DNA of 64,000 nucleotides from Xylocopa sonorina (GCF_050948175.1 NC_135207.1:5173501-5237500); one strand, 5' to 3'. Shown: positions 29,001 to 38,000, counted from the first letter of the stretch. Program-made: numbers and translations. Notes: generated by a model from the letters alone, not told the origin.

Positions 29001-30540
29001 TTCGATCGCGACTTTTTCTCTCGCGCGTATCACTGTCGCCCTTCGAATCTCCAACGAGGAATCGCAAAAATGGGGATAGAAACGGCGAAAGTTTATCGCG
29101 AAACGCGATCGGTTAATATCTTAACGACCGGCGGAGAAATTAGAGAGGGCAACGGGGATGGCTCCTCGTTGCAGACAATAATAATAACTTCCGGAATTTT
29201 CCGGCCATTGTCGAGGAACGTCGCAACTTGTTCAATAACTGTTCCGGCCTTTGTATTATCTAATGCGACCCCCCCGACCTCTCTAACGACATCACCCGCA
29301 GTCGCGAGCCGCGTTACACCGTATAAATGGGAATTGCTTTTCGCGTTAGAACGCGAAACTCGAAATAAGCAATTCAACCAGCCGACACGTTCATCCTCTC
29401 GCCTCGAATACCCGAAACTCGTGATCCGACTGAACACGTTCAGCCGAACGATTCCGCGGGCCAACCGTAGGGGCTGTGTTTCCGGTTGGTTGCTGAGGGG
29501 GTGGGGGGGACACGGAGACAGAAATCTTTTGGTATTCCACGCCCAGCCGCGATATAATACTGACAGGGAGCCGAGGACGGAGGGCGAAAGGTTCGCTGCA
29601 TTGGCGTCCGTAAATCATCCTGCTGCCATGTATAATTCATGTTTTTCAATTGTTTCAGGGGTCACGTATTCGCATGGTTATTCCTTCGATCCGATCGATT
29701 TACGGCTACTACTGTATTGTTCGGATTGCGGACATCGTTATCGCGTTTCATGCTTTTCCTGTATCCTTTCGCTCCGCGAACGAGGAGCCTGAACTTTCAA
29801 ACAGAAACGAAAGAACGAGTACTAGCTACGAAACGGACGATATTTATGACACGCAGCGAAAGTTCTCCGTCGTAGTTTTTATGCATCGAACGATCGATCG
29901 AAGGCTACGGGGAATTCGTTACGCGGGATCGAGTCGATAACTGCGGGAGTCATTAAAATGAATTCTAAAATCGCGCGCTCCTCCGTAATTGTGCTTCGTT
30001 GCTTGCAGTCGACGGGGGAAACGTGAGAAACTGCTCAGAAGTAAAGTGAAACGTTAGACCTTTTCATTTTCCCTCGTTTACTTTACGGCCGCGCCGACTC
30101 GGTCTGACCAATGTCGCGCCTCCGCTACTTGCAATGCTTGACGCTTTAAAACCGTCCCTCTCTTCCGCATTAATCGCCACTCGAGTTACGCGACGTCATC
30201 AAACATCCGCTTAATCATCTCGAGACACAATTTCGCTGTTTGAACGACATTTTCATTAAGTCACAGTGGGTTTACAGGTCCAATCACCGAATGGACTTTG
30301 GATTAACTCGAAAGAGATTAACTGCAGTCTGGTAAAACTCTTCGACAGACAAAGCAGAGGCGCAAACGGTTAGCTGCTTTCTTTAAATTTCCCAACGGCG
30401 ACGGCGAGAGACAAAAATTTCGCTGAGTTTATCCTCGACAAATCTATTATCCGGATGATCCGATATATAGCCGCGCGCAACAGGATTCTCGCGTAACTTC
30501 AACGTCTCGCCTGGAAGCGTCAAAAGGAGCAGCGTTATTC

Positions 30541-30545
30541 CTCTG
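30541..30545. repeat. Target-site duplication, left copy (CTCTG)
   Basis: The five bases directly before the 5' LTR are CTCTG, identical to the five bases directly after the 3' LTR (37412-37416). Duplications of 4-6 bp are typical of LTR-retrotransposon integration, and 5 bp is usual for BEL/Pao. The match fixes both element ends to the base and shows that the two LTRs belong to one insertion. Confidence 0.95.
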
Positions 30546-30822
30546 TGTTCCGTGGCACACCCACGGGTCTTAGGCTATTTTCCAGACCCCTCTTCTCTGG
30601 CCCATCAGCTCCGTCTGTCATGCATGTTTCCAATCTGCCATTGTCGACCACGGGCATAAATTCTACCCAAGAGTTCGGCAGGGACCTCAGTCCCCATCTG
30701 GAAATGCCAACTAGCGTTCTGGCATCTACAAACCTCAATGACTACCTTCGAAAGGCAGTTCATTTATGCTAACATTCATTGTCTGACTTTGAATTTATGG
30801 CCGCAACAGACGAAGGCCCACT

Positions 30823-30844
30823 TAGTCCGCATTCGGACTATAAA
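30823..30844 (+). promoter_or_regulatory. Possible LTR promoter: 7-bp hairpin abutting TATAAA
   Basis: TAGTCCG and CGGACTA form a perfect 7-bp inverted repeat with a CATT loop (30823-30840). Its last two bases overlap a TATAAA at 30839-30844. The same arrangement recurs in the 3' LTR at 36439-36460. LTR retrotransposons usually carry their RNA polymerase II promoter in the LTR, so this is a candidate core promoter. No clear initiator follows at the expected distance, so confidence is modest. Confidence 0.35.
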
Positions 30845-31526
30845 CAAAAACTCCAAACTCCGAAGAAACCAGACTGCGCCCCTTGACAATGTCATTTTGT
30901 CGACACATGCCTGACAGGACGTAGAATTCATGGCCACTTTCTCCGTCTTGGAGCACACCTCCCGAAAGACCACGGACATTCCTTATAGGTTACTGTCCGC
31001 AATAGCCACCCCCTAACAGGACTCACATAGTCCAATTAGAAGAAAGATCTTCCCTCTCCAAGATTAGAAGCTTGCGAGATTTTCCAAATGAAATCAGTTG
31101 AACTTCAGCATCGCGCCTGAACGTTCATCTTCGAACCGAACCTTCCTTCAAACGAACCATCCACCAACTTATCATTAGCGATCGGCAGAAAACCTAGTCG
31201 AGGAGGAAAGCACTATCCAGGAGTCGGGCTCTTTCAGCTTGATTGTCTTGCTACAGCACACAATCCCTGAAAACCCACCCCAAAACCAGAATTGATCCCC
31301 ACAGCGGACAATCTCTGGGTCAGCGTTAGTCTCTCGAATACGGCCGTCTGACATTATCGCCATGCCGTGAGAGCAGGAGTTACTCCTCACGAGACGTGTG
31401 GCAAGTACGGTCGGAAGCCCTGCCTTCACCACCAACGACCTGAGCCCCTCAGCCGCGCCAAAGAGCACCGCTTGCAGTGGACCGACTAGAATTTTCATCC
31501 AATCGCTTATTTACACATCGGTCTCA

Positions 31527-31762
31527 ACAGTCGGAGGCACCGAGCAGAGCCTTACAACCTCTGTTGGCCAGTTTACCTGGTCGCTGTTGAACCTCAATAA
31601 AACACCAGTTACTACCATCTATCCATCATCAGGTTCAGGCCTGAAACCCTCATAACACTCCTATCTCCGTAAAAAGACGTAGGAGGGCCCGTGACAAAAC
31701 AGTCGGAGGCACCGAGCAGAGCCTTACAACCTCTGCTGGCCAGTTCTCTGGCCGCTGTTGAA
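31527..31762 (+). repeat. Duplicated 64-bp segment within the LTR
   Basis: A segment beginning ACAGTCGGAGGCACC at 31527-31591 (65 bp) is repeated at 31699-31762 (64 bp), 172 bp apart, with a few substitutions and one indel between copies. The same pair occurs in the 3' LTR, about 37143-37378. The duplication therefore predates this insertion. The AATAAA signal lies between the two copies. Confidence 0.9.
31596..31601 (+). terminator. LTR polyadenylation signal AATAAA
   Basis: A canonical AATAAA in the second half of the LTR, repeated at 37212-37217 in the 3' LTR, where it would direct 3' end formation of the genomic RNA. The cleavage site is not identifiable. Confidence 0.55.
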
Positions 31763-31799
31763 TCACGAGCTTCGCGTAACGACTAAAGCGAAACATTTT

Positions 31800-31817
31800 T
31801 GGTCCTTCGAGCCGGAT
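31800..31817 (+). promoter_or_regulatory. Primer-binding site, tRNA-Tyr type
   Basis: Four bases after the LTR end lies TGGTCCTTCGAGCCGGAT. This is complementary over 18 nt to the 3' end of insect tRNA-Tyr as I recall it (acceptor stem ending TCGAAGGA plus CCA, then part of the T stem). The complementarity is the expected minus-strand primer site. The tRNA assignment rests on remembered tRNA sequence and not on a search. Confidence 0.85.
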
Positions 31818-32068
31818 ACTCAGCGACCTACGGGTTAAGTACAGTGCGAAATATCGAGTGAAGGTGCATGTGCATTTGGATTTACAGTGCAATCTGGATT
31901 AAACTTGTGTGTGACAGCCGCATCCGTGATTCAACATCACATCAAGACTAAGGCAGCACGCCAAGGACAGAGAGCAGCATACGATAATTCACCACCACGA
32001 GAATACGTCCACCAAGGTAAGCTCGTTTTGTGTTCGCCAAGTCCACTTCTCGATCAGCCAATATCACA

Positions 32069-33445
32069 ATGGCAAAATCATCCGAAGGCTCCTCTAGCCA
32101 TTCCGCTCCACACGGCACCAGCCTCAGTACCTTGCGACGTAAACGCGGCAACATAGTAGGGCACATCACCGCGTTCTCGAAATTATTAGACAACGCGAAA
32201 CAGTCCGATCGCCGCGATCTAGGTCTAATTCGGGCACACTTAGATAGCCTACACCAAATCTGGGATCGCTTCGACGCGATCCAACTTGAAATCGAAGAAG
32301 CCGATAGTGGCGAGGAACCGCGTCGCTTCGAGATTCACGGAGATTACATGACGGTGGTCGCACGAGCGAACGCACTCATCGAGGGAGACCGTCCAAGAGC
32401 TCCGCTACGGCACCATCCTTCGAACTCCTCCACGGCCACCACCGCTGCGCCGATGGCTATCAAACTCCCCGAGATGCGTTTACCGACTTTCGACGGAACA
32501 ATCGAAAACTGGACATCATACTTCGAGGCCTTCTCATCGATGATTGACGAAAACGATGACTTATCACCAGTACAGAAATTTCAATATCTACGGTCCACAC
32601 TCACCGGCCGGGCAGCCGCCTGTATCGAATCATTAAGCATTACCGAGTCAGGCTACGCGGATGCAATAGAACTGCTCAAGGAAAAGTTCTATTGCAGACG
32701 CAAAATTCTGCTAAAACATTGTCATGCGATCCATAACATAGCTCCTCTGGCACGGGATACGCCAGAAGCCTTAGGCAACCTCGTCGACACCGTGCGTCAA
32801 CACCTACGTTCACTGAAGAATCTGGGGGTCGACATTTCGTCATGGGACAGCATGATCATCTCTCTCATATTGGCAAAGATCAGTACCGACACAGCGTGGC
32901 ATTGGGAGCTTTCTTTAAAGGACAAGCAAATGCCGGCGTACTCCCATTTGCTCGACTTTTTAGAAAAAAGGGCAAACTGCAGACCTGCGAGCCATAAACC
33001 ACCTGTTCAGCCAATAGGACACTCCAGCCGCGGCACATCAGGAAGGGTTAACAACAACAAGCGCGGTCTACAAGGCCATGCATTCGTAACCTCGACCCAT
33101 CCCGAGGAAACACATACTTCCCGCGAACAAATCAGGGGAAGCGGAACACCCACGACTTCAAGGTGTCCATTCTGCCGTAATCTACACGGAATATGGCAAT
33201 GTCAAAGGTTTCGTACCCTGTCAGTGGAAGGTCGCGTGAAGGCAATAAAAGGGGCCGCATTGTGCACGAATTGTCTGGGGCCCGGTCACCAGTCAGATAC
33301 GTGCAATAGAGGAACATGCCGCAGATGCAATCGGCACCATCACACACTATTACATCAAGAAAAACAGGTTCATGATCGGGCAACCACTTCTGCAGCGAAA
33401 CGACCCAGAATTTCACCAGCCCCGCAAGTGGAAAATGACAAATGA
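32069..33445 (+). CDS. gag: BEL/Pao gag polyprotein
   Basis: 458 codons from the first good ATG; an upstream in-frame GTG at 32030 is not needed. Gag forms the particle that packages element RNA. Residues about 135-303 carry the DUF1759 capsid-like domain, recognisable from LPTFDG near its start and the conserved leucine-rich helices after it. Three zinc-knuckle-like motifs follow: CX2CX3HX4C at 366-378, CX2CX4HX4C at 399-412 and a CX2CX4H-type motif at 417-429. The frame ends at TGA 33443-33445 and reopens immediately in the same frame as pol. It has no internal stop or frameshift, as expected for a young copy. Ungapped gag may still be translatable. Confidence 0.93.
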   Translation: MAKSSEGSSSHSAPHGTSLSTLRRKRGNIVGHITAFSKLLDNAKQSDRRDLGLIRAHLDSLHQIWDRFDAIQLEIEEADSGEEPRRFEIHGDYMTVVARANALIEGDRPRAPLRHHPSNSSTATTAAPMAIKLPEMRLPTFDGTIENWTSYFEAFSSMIDENDDLSPVQKFQYLRSTLTGRAAACIESLSITESGYADAIELLKEKFYCRRKILLKHCHAIHNIAPLARDTPEALGNLVDTVRQHLRSLKNLGVDISSWDSMIISLILAKISTDTAWHWELSLKDKQMPAYSHLLDFLEKRANCRPASHKPPVQPIGHSSRGTSGRVNNNKRGLQGHAFVTSTHPEETHTSREQIRGSGTPTTSRCPFCRNLHGIWQCQRFRTLSVEGRVKAIKGAALCTNCLGPGHQSDTCNRGTCRRCNRHHHTLLHQEKQVHDRATTSAAKRPRISPAPQVENDK

Positions 33446-33451
33446 CAATCA
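33443..33451 (+). promoter_or_regulatory. Candidate gag/pol stop-codon readthrough site
   Basis: The gag stop is TGA followed by CAATCA, with AAA before it. CAATCA fits CARYYA, the 3' context of type I readthrough stops (first defined for tobacco mosaic virus, with UAG). Gag and pol are in the same frame with only this stop between them, and pol has no ATG near its start, so readthrough would yield Gag-Pol. A 6-7-bp stem (GAGTCG at 33475-33480 with CGACTC at 33499-33504) begins 30 nt downstream. The alternative is a simple nonsense mutation, since many BEL/Pao elements have a single uninterrupted gag-pol frame. Confidence 0.55.
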
Positions 33452-35458
33452 ATACCTGGAGCCCCCAATTACCAGAGTCGGGTCAACGCATTTGTGGTCG
33501 ACTCAATTAAAAATGAACTCCTTGTAACAGCACAGGTCCACATTCTCGACAAGGATCTTCAACCCGTCAATTGCCGGACCTTAGTCGACACAGGTGCCAC
33601 CACCAACTTCATAACAGAGGACCTAGTAAAACGGCTAGGCATCCCAACGAAGGGTTGCCACGTGCCAGTGGGGGCTCTCAACCAATTGTCTACGGTGGCC
33701 AGACACACCGCCACAGCGACCATCCGATCCAAATTCAATAGCTACGAACGGACGTTAACATTTTTGACAATACCTAAAATATCATCATTAATTCCGGACC
33801 AACCCATCGACCGATCATTAATAAATATTCCAAGGAACATCAAATTAGCAGACCCAGAATTCCATCGACCAGCACCGATCGACATATTACTAGGATCTGG
33901 AACCACCTTGTCACTCATCACCGTCGGACAAATCAATCTGTCCACTCCCACCGAACCCAACCTATACTTGCAAAAAACGATGTTCGGATGGGTCATCGGG
34001 GGGAGCGCGCCAACCACATCACCGATACACGACATTTCATGCCACACAACTAACGCGCTCCAGTTCGACCTGACACGATTTTGGGAAGTCGAAGAAGGTC
34101 CTCAAGTTCGACACCTTTCGAATTCCGACCATTTATGCGAAACGCACTTCAAAGAACACGTCACACGCAACGCTGAAGGCCGATACATCGTCGCACTCCC
34201 TTTTAATGACAAACAAGCACGTTTAGGAGAATCAAAGGTAAGGGCTCTACGACGACTAGAATCGCTCGAACGAAAATTGCAACGCAATCCCACGTTAAAA
34301 CAAGAATACCACGCAGTCATACAGGAGTATCTCCAACTTGGACACATGACCCAAATCTCACAGAATGAAGAAGAACACAATGGGTATTACCTGCCGCATC
34401 ATGGGGTGACCAAAGTCACGAGCGAGACTACGAAGCTTCGAGTGGTATTCGATGGCTCCGCAGAAACAAGCACCGGCGTTTCATTAAATGACGCTCTTCA
34501 CACCGGACCGAAGATTCAAGACGATCTATTATACATTTTACTCCGATTCCGCATCCATCAGTACGTAATAACCGGCGACATCGAAAAGATGTACCGACAG
34601 TTCCTCATCCGCAAGGAAGATAGAAAATACCAACGCATTTTGTGGCGTGATGATACCGGTCGAGTCCAAACATATGAATTACAAACAGTGACGTTTGGAC
34701 TATCCGCCGCACCATACCTAGCAATCCGCTGCCTCACTCAACTCGCGCAAGACGAAGGGCATCGCTTTCCGCTTGCGGCCACAGCCTTACTCCGAGATTT
34801 CTATGTAGACGACGCATTAACCGGAGCTCCAACTCTAGAGGAAGCACTAAAGGTACGCAAGGAATTGACCGAATTATTGAACTCATCGGGATTGAACATC
34901 CGACAATGGGCAGCCAACGACAGGACTTTACTGGATGGATTGCCAGAACAATCCATCAACAAACGACTTCATCTCGGGGAATCATCAACATTAAAAACTC
35001 TGGGAATCGTCTGGAACTCTTCTGCTGACACCATCTCCTACGAGGTCCAAACGCGACCCAATGCTTCAAAGGTTACCAAACGATTCATCACGTCAGAAAT
35101 CGCTAAAATTTACGACCCATTGGGACTCCTGGGACCAGTTATAATTCTCGCCAAAATGCTGTTGCAGAAGATTTGGACAATTAAGATTGACTGGGACGAA
35201 TCGCTTCCCATGGATCTTCACACGGAGTGGAACCAATACTATAAACAACTTCCGTTACTCAACAAACTCGTTTTCCAGCGGCGAACAGTCTCGCGGTCAC
35301 CAACAACCATAGAAATACACGGATTCTGCGACGCAAGCGAAAAGGCTTATGGAGCATGTCTCTACGTGCGCACGATAGACGAGTACGGTCACATACACGT
35401 ACAGCTTCTCGTAGCAAAATCAAGGGTAGCACCATTTAACACGCGTCGCGGGTACTGA
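33446..35458 (+). CDS. pol: BEL/Pao pol: protease, reverse transcriptase, partial RNase H
   Basis: The frame is open from just after the gag TGA to TGA 35456-35458 (670 codons). It lacks a plausible ATG at its start, so it is probably made only as Gag-Pol. Numbering from the GTG at 33494: aspartic protease with DTGA at 32-35; reverse transcriptase with a catalytic-region Asp at 362 (ITGDIEKMY) and YVDD at 437-440; the Pao-specific region; then the beginning of RNase H, with its first catalytic Asp in GFCDASEKAYG (613). The sequence breaks off after AKSRVAP. In intact relatives RNase H continues there with its catalytic Glu and is followed by integrase. The last few codons are junction sequence in the wrong frame. 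The enzymes would act inside Gag particles during reverse transcription. Confidence 0.93.
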   Translation, partial: QSIPGAPNYQSRVNAFVVDSIKNELLVTAQVHILDKDLQPVNCRTLVDTGATTNFITEDLVKRLGIPTKGCHVPVGALNQLSTVARHTATATIRSKFNSYERTLTFLTIPKISSLIPDQPIDRSLINIPRNIKLADPEFHRPAPIDILLGSGTTLSLITVGQINLSTPTEPNLYLQKTMFGWVIGGSAPTTSPIHDISCHTTNALQFDLTRFWEVEEGPQVRHLSNSDHLCETHFKEHVTRNAEGRYIVALPFNDKQARLGESKVRALRRLESLERKLQRNPTLKQEYHAVIQEYLQLGHMTQISQNEEEHNGYYLPHHGVTKVTSETTKLRVVFDGSAETSTGVSLNDALHTGPKIQDDLLYILLRFRIHQYVITGDIEKMYRQFLIRKEDRKYQRILWRDDTGRVQTYELQTVTFGLSAAPYLAIRCLTQLAQDEGHRFPLAATALLRDFYVDDALTGAPTLEEALKVRKELTELLNSSGLNIRQWAANDRTLLDGLPEQSINKRLHLGESSTLKTLGIVWNSSADTISYEVQTRPNASKVTKRFITSEIAKIYDPLGLLGPVIILAKMLLQKIWTIKIDWDESLPMDLHTEWNQYYKQLPLLNKLVFQRRTVSRSPTTIEIHGFCDASEKAYGACLYVRTIDEYGHIHVQLLVAKSRVAPFNTRRGY

Positions 35459-35993
35459 GCCGTTCACATTCGAAAACTTTAACACATTAATAATAGAAAT
35501 TGAGGCGGTTCTCAATTCCCGCCCACTAACACCTATCTCATCAGACCCTAATGATCTGATCGTTTTAACTCCTGGACATTTCCTCATTGGCGAATCACTT
35601 ACGAGCTTACGAGAGCGAAATTTCGTGGATGTTCCCACGAATCGTTTGTCAGCGTGGCAACATATACAAAAATTGAAACAACATTTTTGGAAACGCTGGC
35701 ACCTCGAGTACCTAAACGAGCTAACCAAACGAAGCAAATGGAAGAACGGGACCCACTCAATCAAGGAGGGTACTATCGTGCTCCTCAGGGAGGATAACGT
35801 TCCTCCGATGCAGTGGATCTTGGGCAGGGTGCTCAAGGCTCATCCCGGTTCCGACGGTGTTGTTCGCGTTGTGACGGTCAAAACTGCCACGAGTGTGCTC
35901 AATCGGAGTGTGAAGGGACTCGCACCTCTATTATATCAACCAGGCGAGGAGGATGACCTGGCGACATCAGTCTCCACCAGGGAAGCCTGTTAA
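35439..35993 (+). pseudogene. Remnant of pol 3' end (integrase C-terminal / DUF5641)
   Basis: This is a 184-codon frame shifted relative to pol. Its first 60 codons include EAVLNSRPL and LTPGHFLIGE, the hallmark end of the BEL/Pao integrase region. A DUF5641-like C-terminal domain follows (WQHIQKLKQHFWKRW and a later LGRVLKAHPG). The catalytic integrase core that should precede it is absent. By comparison with the usual gag-pol length, I estimate that over 1 kb (RNase H C-terminal part, integrase zinc-binding domain and core) was deleted near 35425-35445. The junction also changes the frame, so this part is not translated after pol. Confidence 0.88.
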
Positions 35994-36151
35994 TCTTGAC
36001 CATTTAATGTATCTCAAAGAACGCCGTTCGGTGAGTACTTAGCACCATTTCTATCATCACTACCTAACTCATACTGGACACCAAGATAATCAAGCTTGAC
36101 GTACCACATACGTCTGATATCTATAACTTAATTGATCGGAGTCCTCTCAAC
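35994..36151 (+). other. Short untranslated spacer of the element
   Basis: Sequence between the pol remnant stop and the polypurine tract. No open frame or env-like segment is visible. Confidence 0.7.
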
Positions 36152-36161
36152 GGGGGGAGGA
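36152..36161 (+). promoter_or_regulatory. Polypurine tract
   Basis: GGGGGGAGGA lies directly before the 3' LTR. This is the expected RNase-H-resistant primer for plus-strand DNA synthesis and supports the LTR start at 36162. Confidence 0.88.
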
Positions 36162-37411
36162 TGTTCCGTGGCACACCCACGGGTCTTAGGCTATTTTCCA
36201 GACCCCTCTTCTCTGGCCCATCAGCTCCGTCTGTCATGCATGTTTCCAATCTGCCATTGTCGACCACGGGCATAAATTCTACCCAAGAGTTCGGCAGGGA
36301 CCTCAGTCCCCATCTGGAAATGCCAACTAGCGTTCTGGCATCTACAAACCTCAATGACTACCTTCGAAAGGCAGTTCATTTATGCTAACATTCATTGTCT
36401 GACTTTGAATTTATGGCCGCAACAGACGAAGGCCCACTTAGTCCGCATTCGGACTATAAACAAAAACTCCAAACTCCGAAGAAACCAGACTGCGCCCCTT
36501 GACAATGTCATTTTGTCGACACATGCCTGACAGGACGTAGAATTCATGGCCACTTTCTCCGTCTTGGAGCACACCTCCCGAAAGACCACGGACATTCCTT
36601 ATAGGTTACTGTCCGCAATAGCCACCCCCTAACAGGACTCACATAGTCCAATTAGAAGAAAGATCTTCCCTCTCCAAGATTAGAAGCTTGCGAGATTTTC
36701 CAAATGAAATCAGTTGAACTTCAGCATCGCGCCTGAACGTTCATCTTCGAACCGAACCTTCCTTCAAACGAACCATCCACCAACTTATCATTAGCGATCG
36801 GCAGAAAACCTAGTCGAGGAGGAAAGCACTATCCAGGAGTCGGGCTCTTTCAGCTTGATTGTCTTGCTACAGCACACAATCCCTGAAAACCCACCCCAAA
36901 ACCAGAATTGATCCCCACAGCGGACAATCTCTGGGTCAGCGTTAGTCTCTCGAATACGGCCGTCTGACATTATCGCCATGCCGTGAGAGCAGGAGTTACT
37001 CCTCACGAGACGTGTGGCAAGTACGGTCGGAAGCCCTGCCTTCACCACCAACGACCTGAGCCCCTCAGCCGCGCCAAAGAGCACCGCTTGCAGTGGACCG
37101 ACTAGAATTTTCATCCAATCGCTTATTTACACATCGGTCTCAACAGTCGGAGGCACCGAGCAGAGCCTTACAACCTCTGTTGGCCAGTTTACCTGGTCGC
37201 TGTTGAACCTCAATAAAACACCAGTTACTACCATCTATCCATCATCAGGTTCAGGCCTGAAACCCTCATAACACTCCTATCTCCGTAAAAAGACGTAGGA
37301 GGGCCCGTGACAAAACAGTCGGAGGCACCGAGCAGAGCCTTACAACCTCTGCTGGCCAGTTCTCTGGCCGCTGTTGAATCACGAGCTTCGCGTAACGACT
37401 AAAGCGAAACA
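36162..37411 (+). repeat. 3' LTR of BEL/Pao element
   Basis: 1,250 bp, identical to the 5' LTR as far as I could compare, including the internal duplication, the TATAAA (36455-36460) and the AATAAA (37212-37217). LTRs are identical at the moment of insertion, so lack of divergence points to a recent event. The alternative is gene conversion or collapse of the two repeats during assembly. Confidence 0.97.
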
Positions 37412-37416
37412 CTCTG
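37412..37416. repeat. Target-site duplication, right copy (CTCTG)
   Basis: The five bases after the 3' LTR match 30541-30545. Removing the element and one copy restores a continuous pre-insertion site. Confidence 0.95.
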
Positions 37417-38000
37417 GAACGAGTTCTCGCCGCCAAAATTGGAAAGCCCAACCACCACCTCTCGTCCGTGGCGAGACACATATTTTCTTAACGTTACGAT
37501 GTTATTCCACGGATTCCGTTCGATAGTGATCCGAAAATATCGATGGCTATTCCGTCCGCGTTTCTGACCGCGAGGCGAACAACGTACACGCGTGTTACCT
37601 TGCTTTAAGAACGTGGAACTTGGACAGTATTTTCTTACAGCTTCCTGGTCGTAAATGGAACGCTACGAGCGTTCCATTTGGCAGCATAATCAAACGCGAG
37701 AGAGTAAAAAGCTCACAGTTTCGTACTCGCTTCTTCCAACGCTACGTAGTTGATATTGAAATTGTATTCGGCTAAGATTCTTTCACGGAACCGAGAGTAA
37801 CACCCACTTGGTCCGGATTTTTCTAACTTACTCGGCGTTTACGAGACGCGCAGTGAAGTGGGGCTGTTTTTCTTAGGTCAGCGCGACGCGTGACGTGCCC
37901 AGGGCGTTTAAACGTGCCAAAAAATGCAAAGCTCGACGATGCTTCGTGGTCAGACACAGAATGGTAAGACTTTCTCTCTCTATCTTGTTCTCTACCGTTT

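Larger units (their letters stand above)
1..30545. other. Long non-coding stretch, no gene recognised
   Basis: I find no reading frame here with recognisable protein similarity, no tRNA or rRNA, and no transposon. Open frames are short, overlap on both strands and lack family motifs; the longest are 11929-12549 (206 codons) and 29070-29792 (240 codons), both on the + strand. Local features are C-runs, a (CT)n tract, a TA-rich tract, an AT-richer block around 22,950-23,520, and a two-copy 18-bp-period repeat at 7405-7438. The stretch lies on the 3' side of neuroligin A, which is transcribed leftwards, so it may be an intron of that gene or intergenic DNA. The sequence does not decide between these. 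Short non-coding RNAs and isolated small exons cannot be excluded by eye. Confidence 0.6.
30546..31795 (+). repeat. 5' LTR of BEL/Pao element
   Basis: 1,250 bp, TG...CA ended, at a constant offset of 5,616 bp from the 3' LTR. Reading the two copies side by side I found no difference. It contains a short hairpin next to a TATAAA, an AATAAA polyadenylation signal, and an internal duplication of about 64 bp. Open frames inside it are identical in both LTRs and look incidental. The LTR is fairly long for this superfamily. U3/R/U5 borders cannot be set without transcript data. Confidence 0.97.
30546..37411 (+). mobile_element. BEL/Pao LTR retrotransposon, internally deleted
   Basis: A 6,866-bp insertion bounded by two 1,250-bp direct LTRs, each starting TGTTCC and ending GAAACA, with a perfect 5-bp target duplication. 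In order it carries a 5' LTR, tRNA-Tyr primer site, gag (DUF1759 type with CCHC knuckles), aspartic protease (DTGA), reverse transcriptase (YVDD), a Pao-type region with the start of RNase H, an integrase C-terminal remnant, a polypurine tract and a 3' LTR. The gag and pol domains are diagnostic of the BEL/Pao superfamily rather than Ty3/gypsy or copia. No env-like frame is present. The RNase H C-terminal part and the integrase zinc-binding and catalytic core are missing, so this copy cannot transpose on its own. It is inserted antisense to the upstream neuroligin A exon. Confidence 0.97.

Noticed and set aside
29469..29509. Possible G-quadruplex (also 40836-40850)
   Set aside because: G-runs are present, but run spacing is irregular and there is no context suggesting function.
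30545..30772. Open frames inside the LTRs (also 31175-31498, 31398-31655 and their 3' copies)
   Set aside because: They are identical in both LTRs simply because the LTRs are identical. They have no similarity to known element proteins, and some run antisense.
35420..35836. 138-codon antisense frame across the pol deletion junction
   Set aside because: It is the reverse shadow of the integrase remnant.
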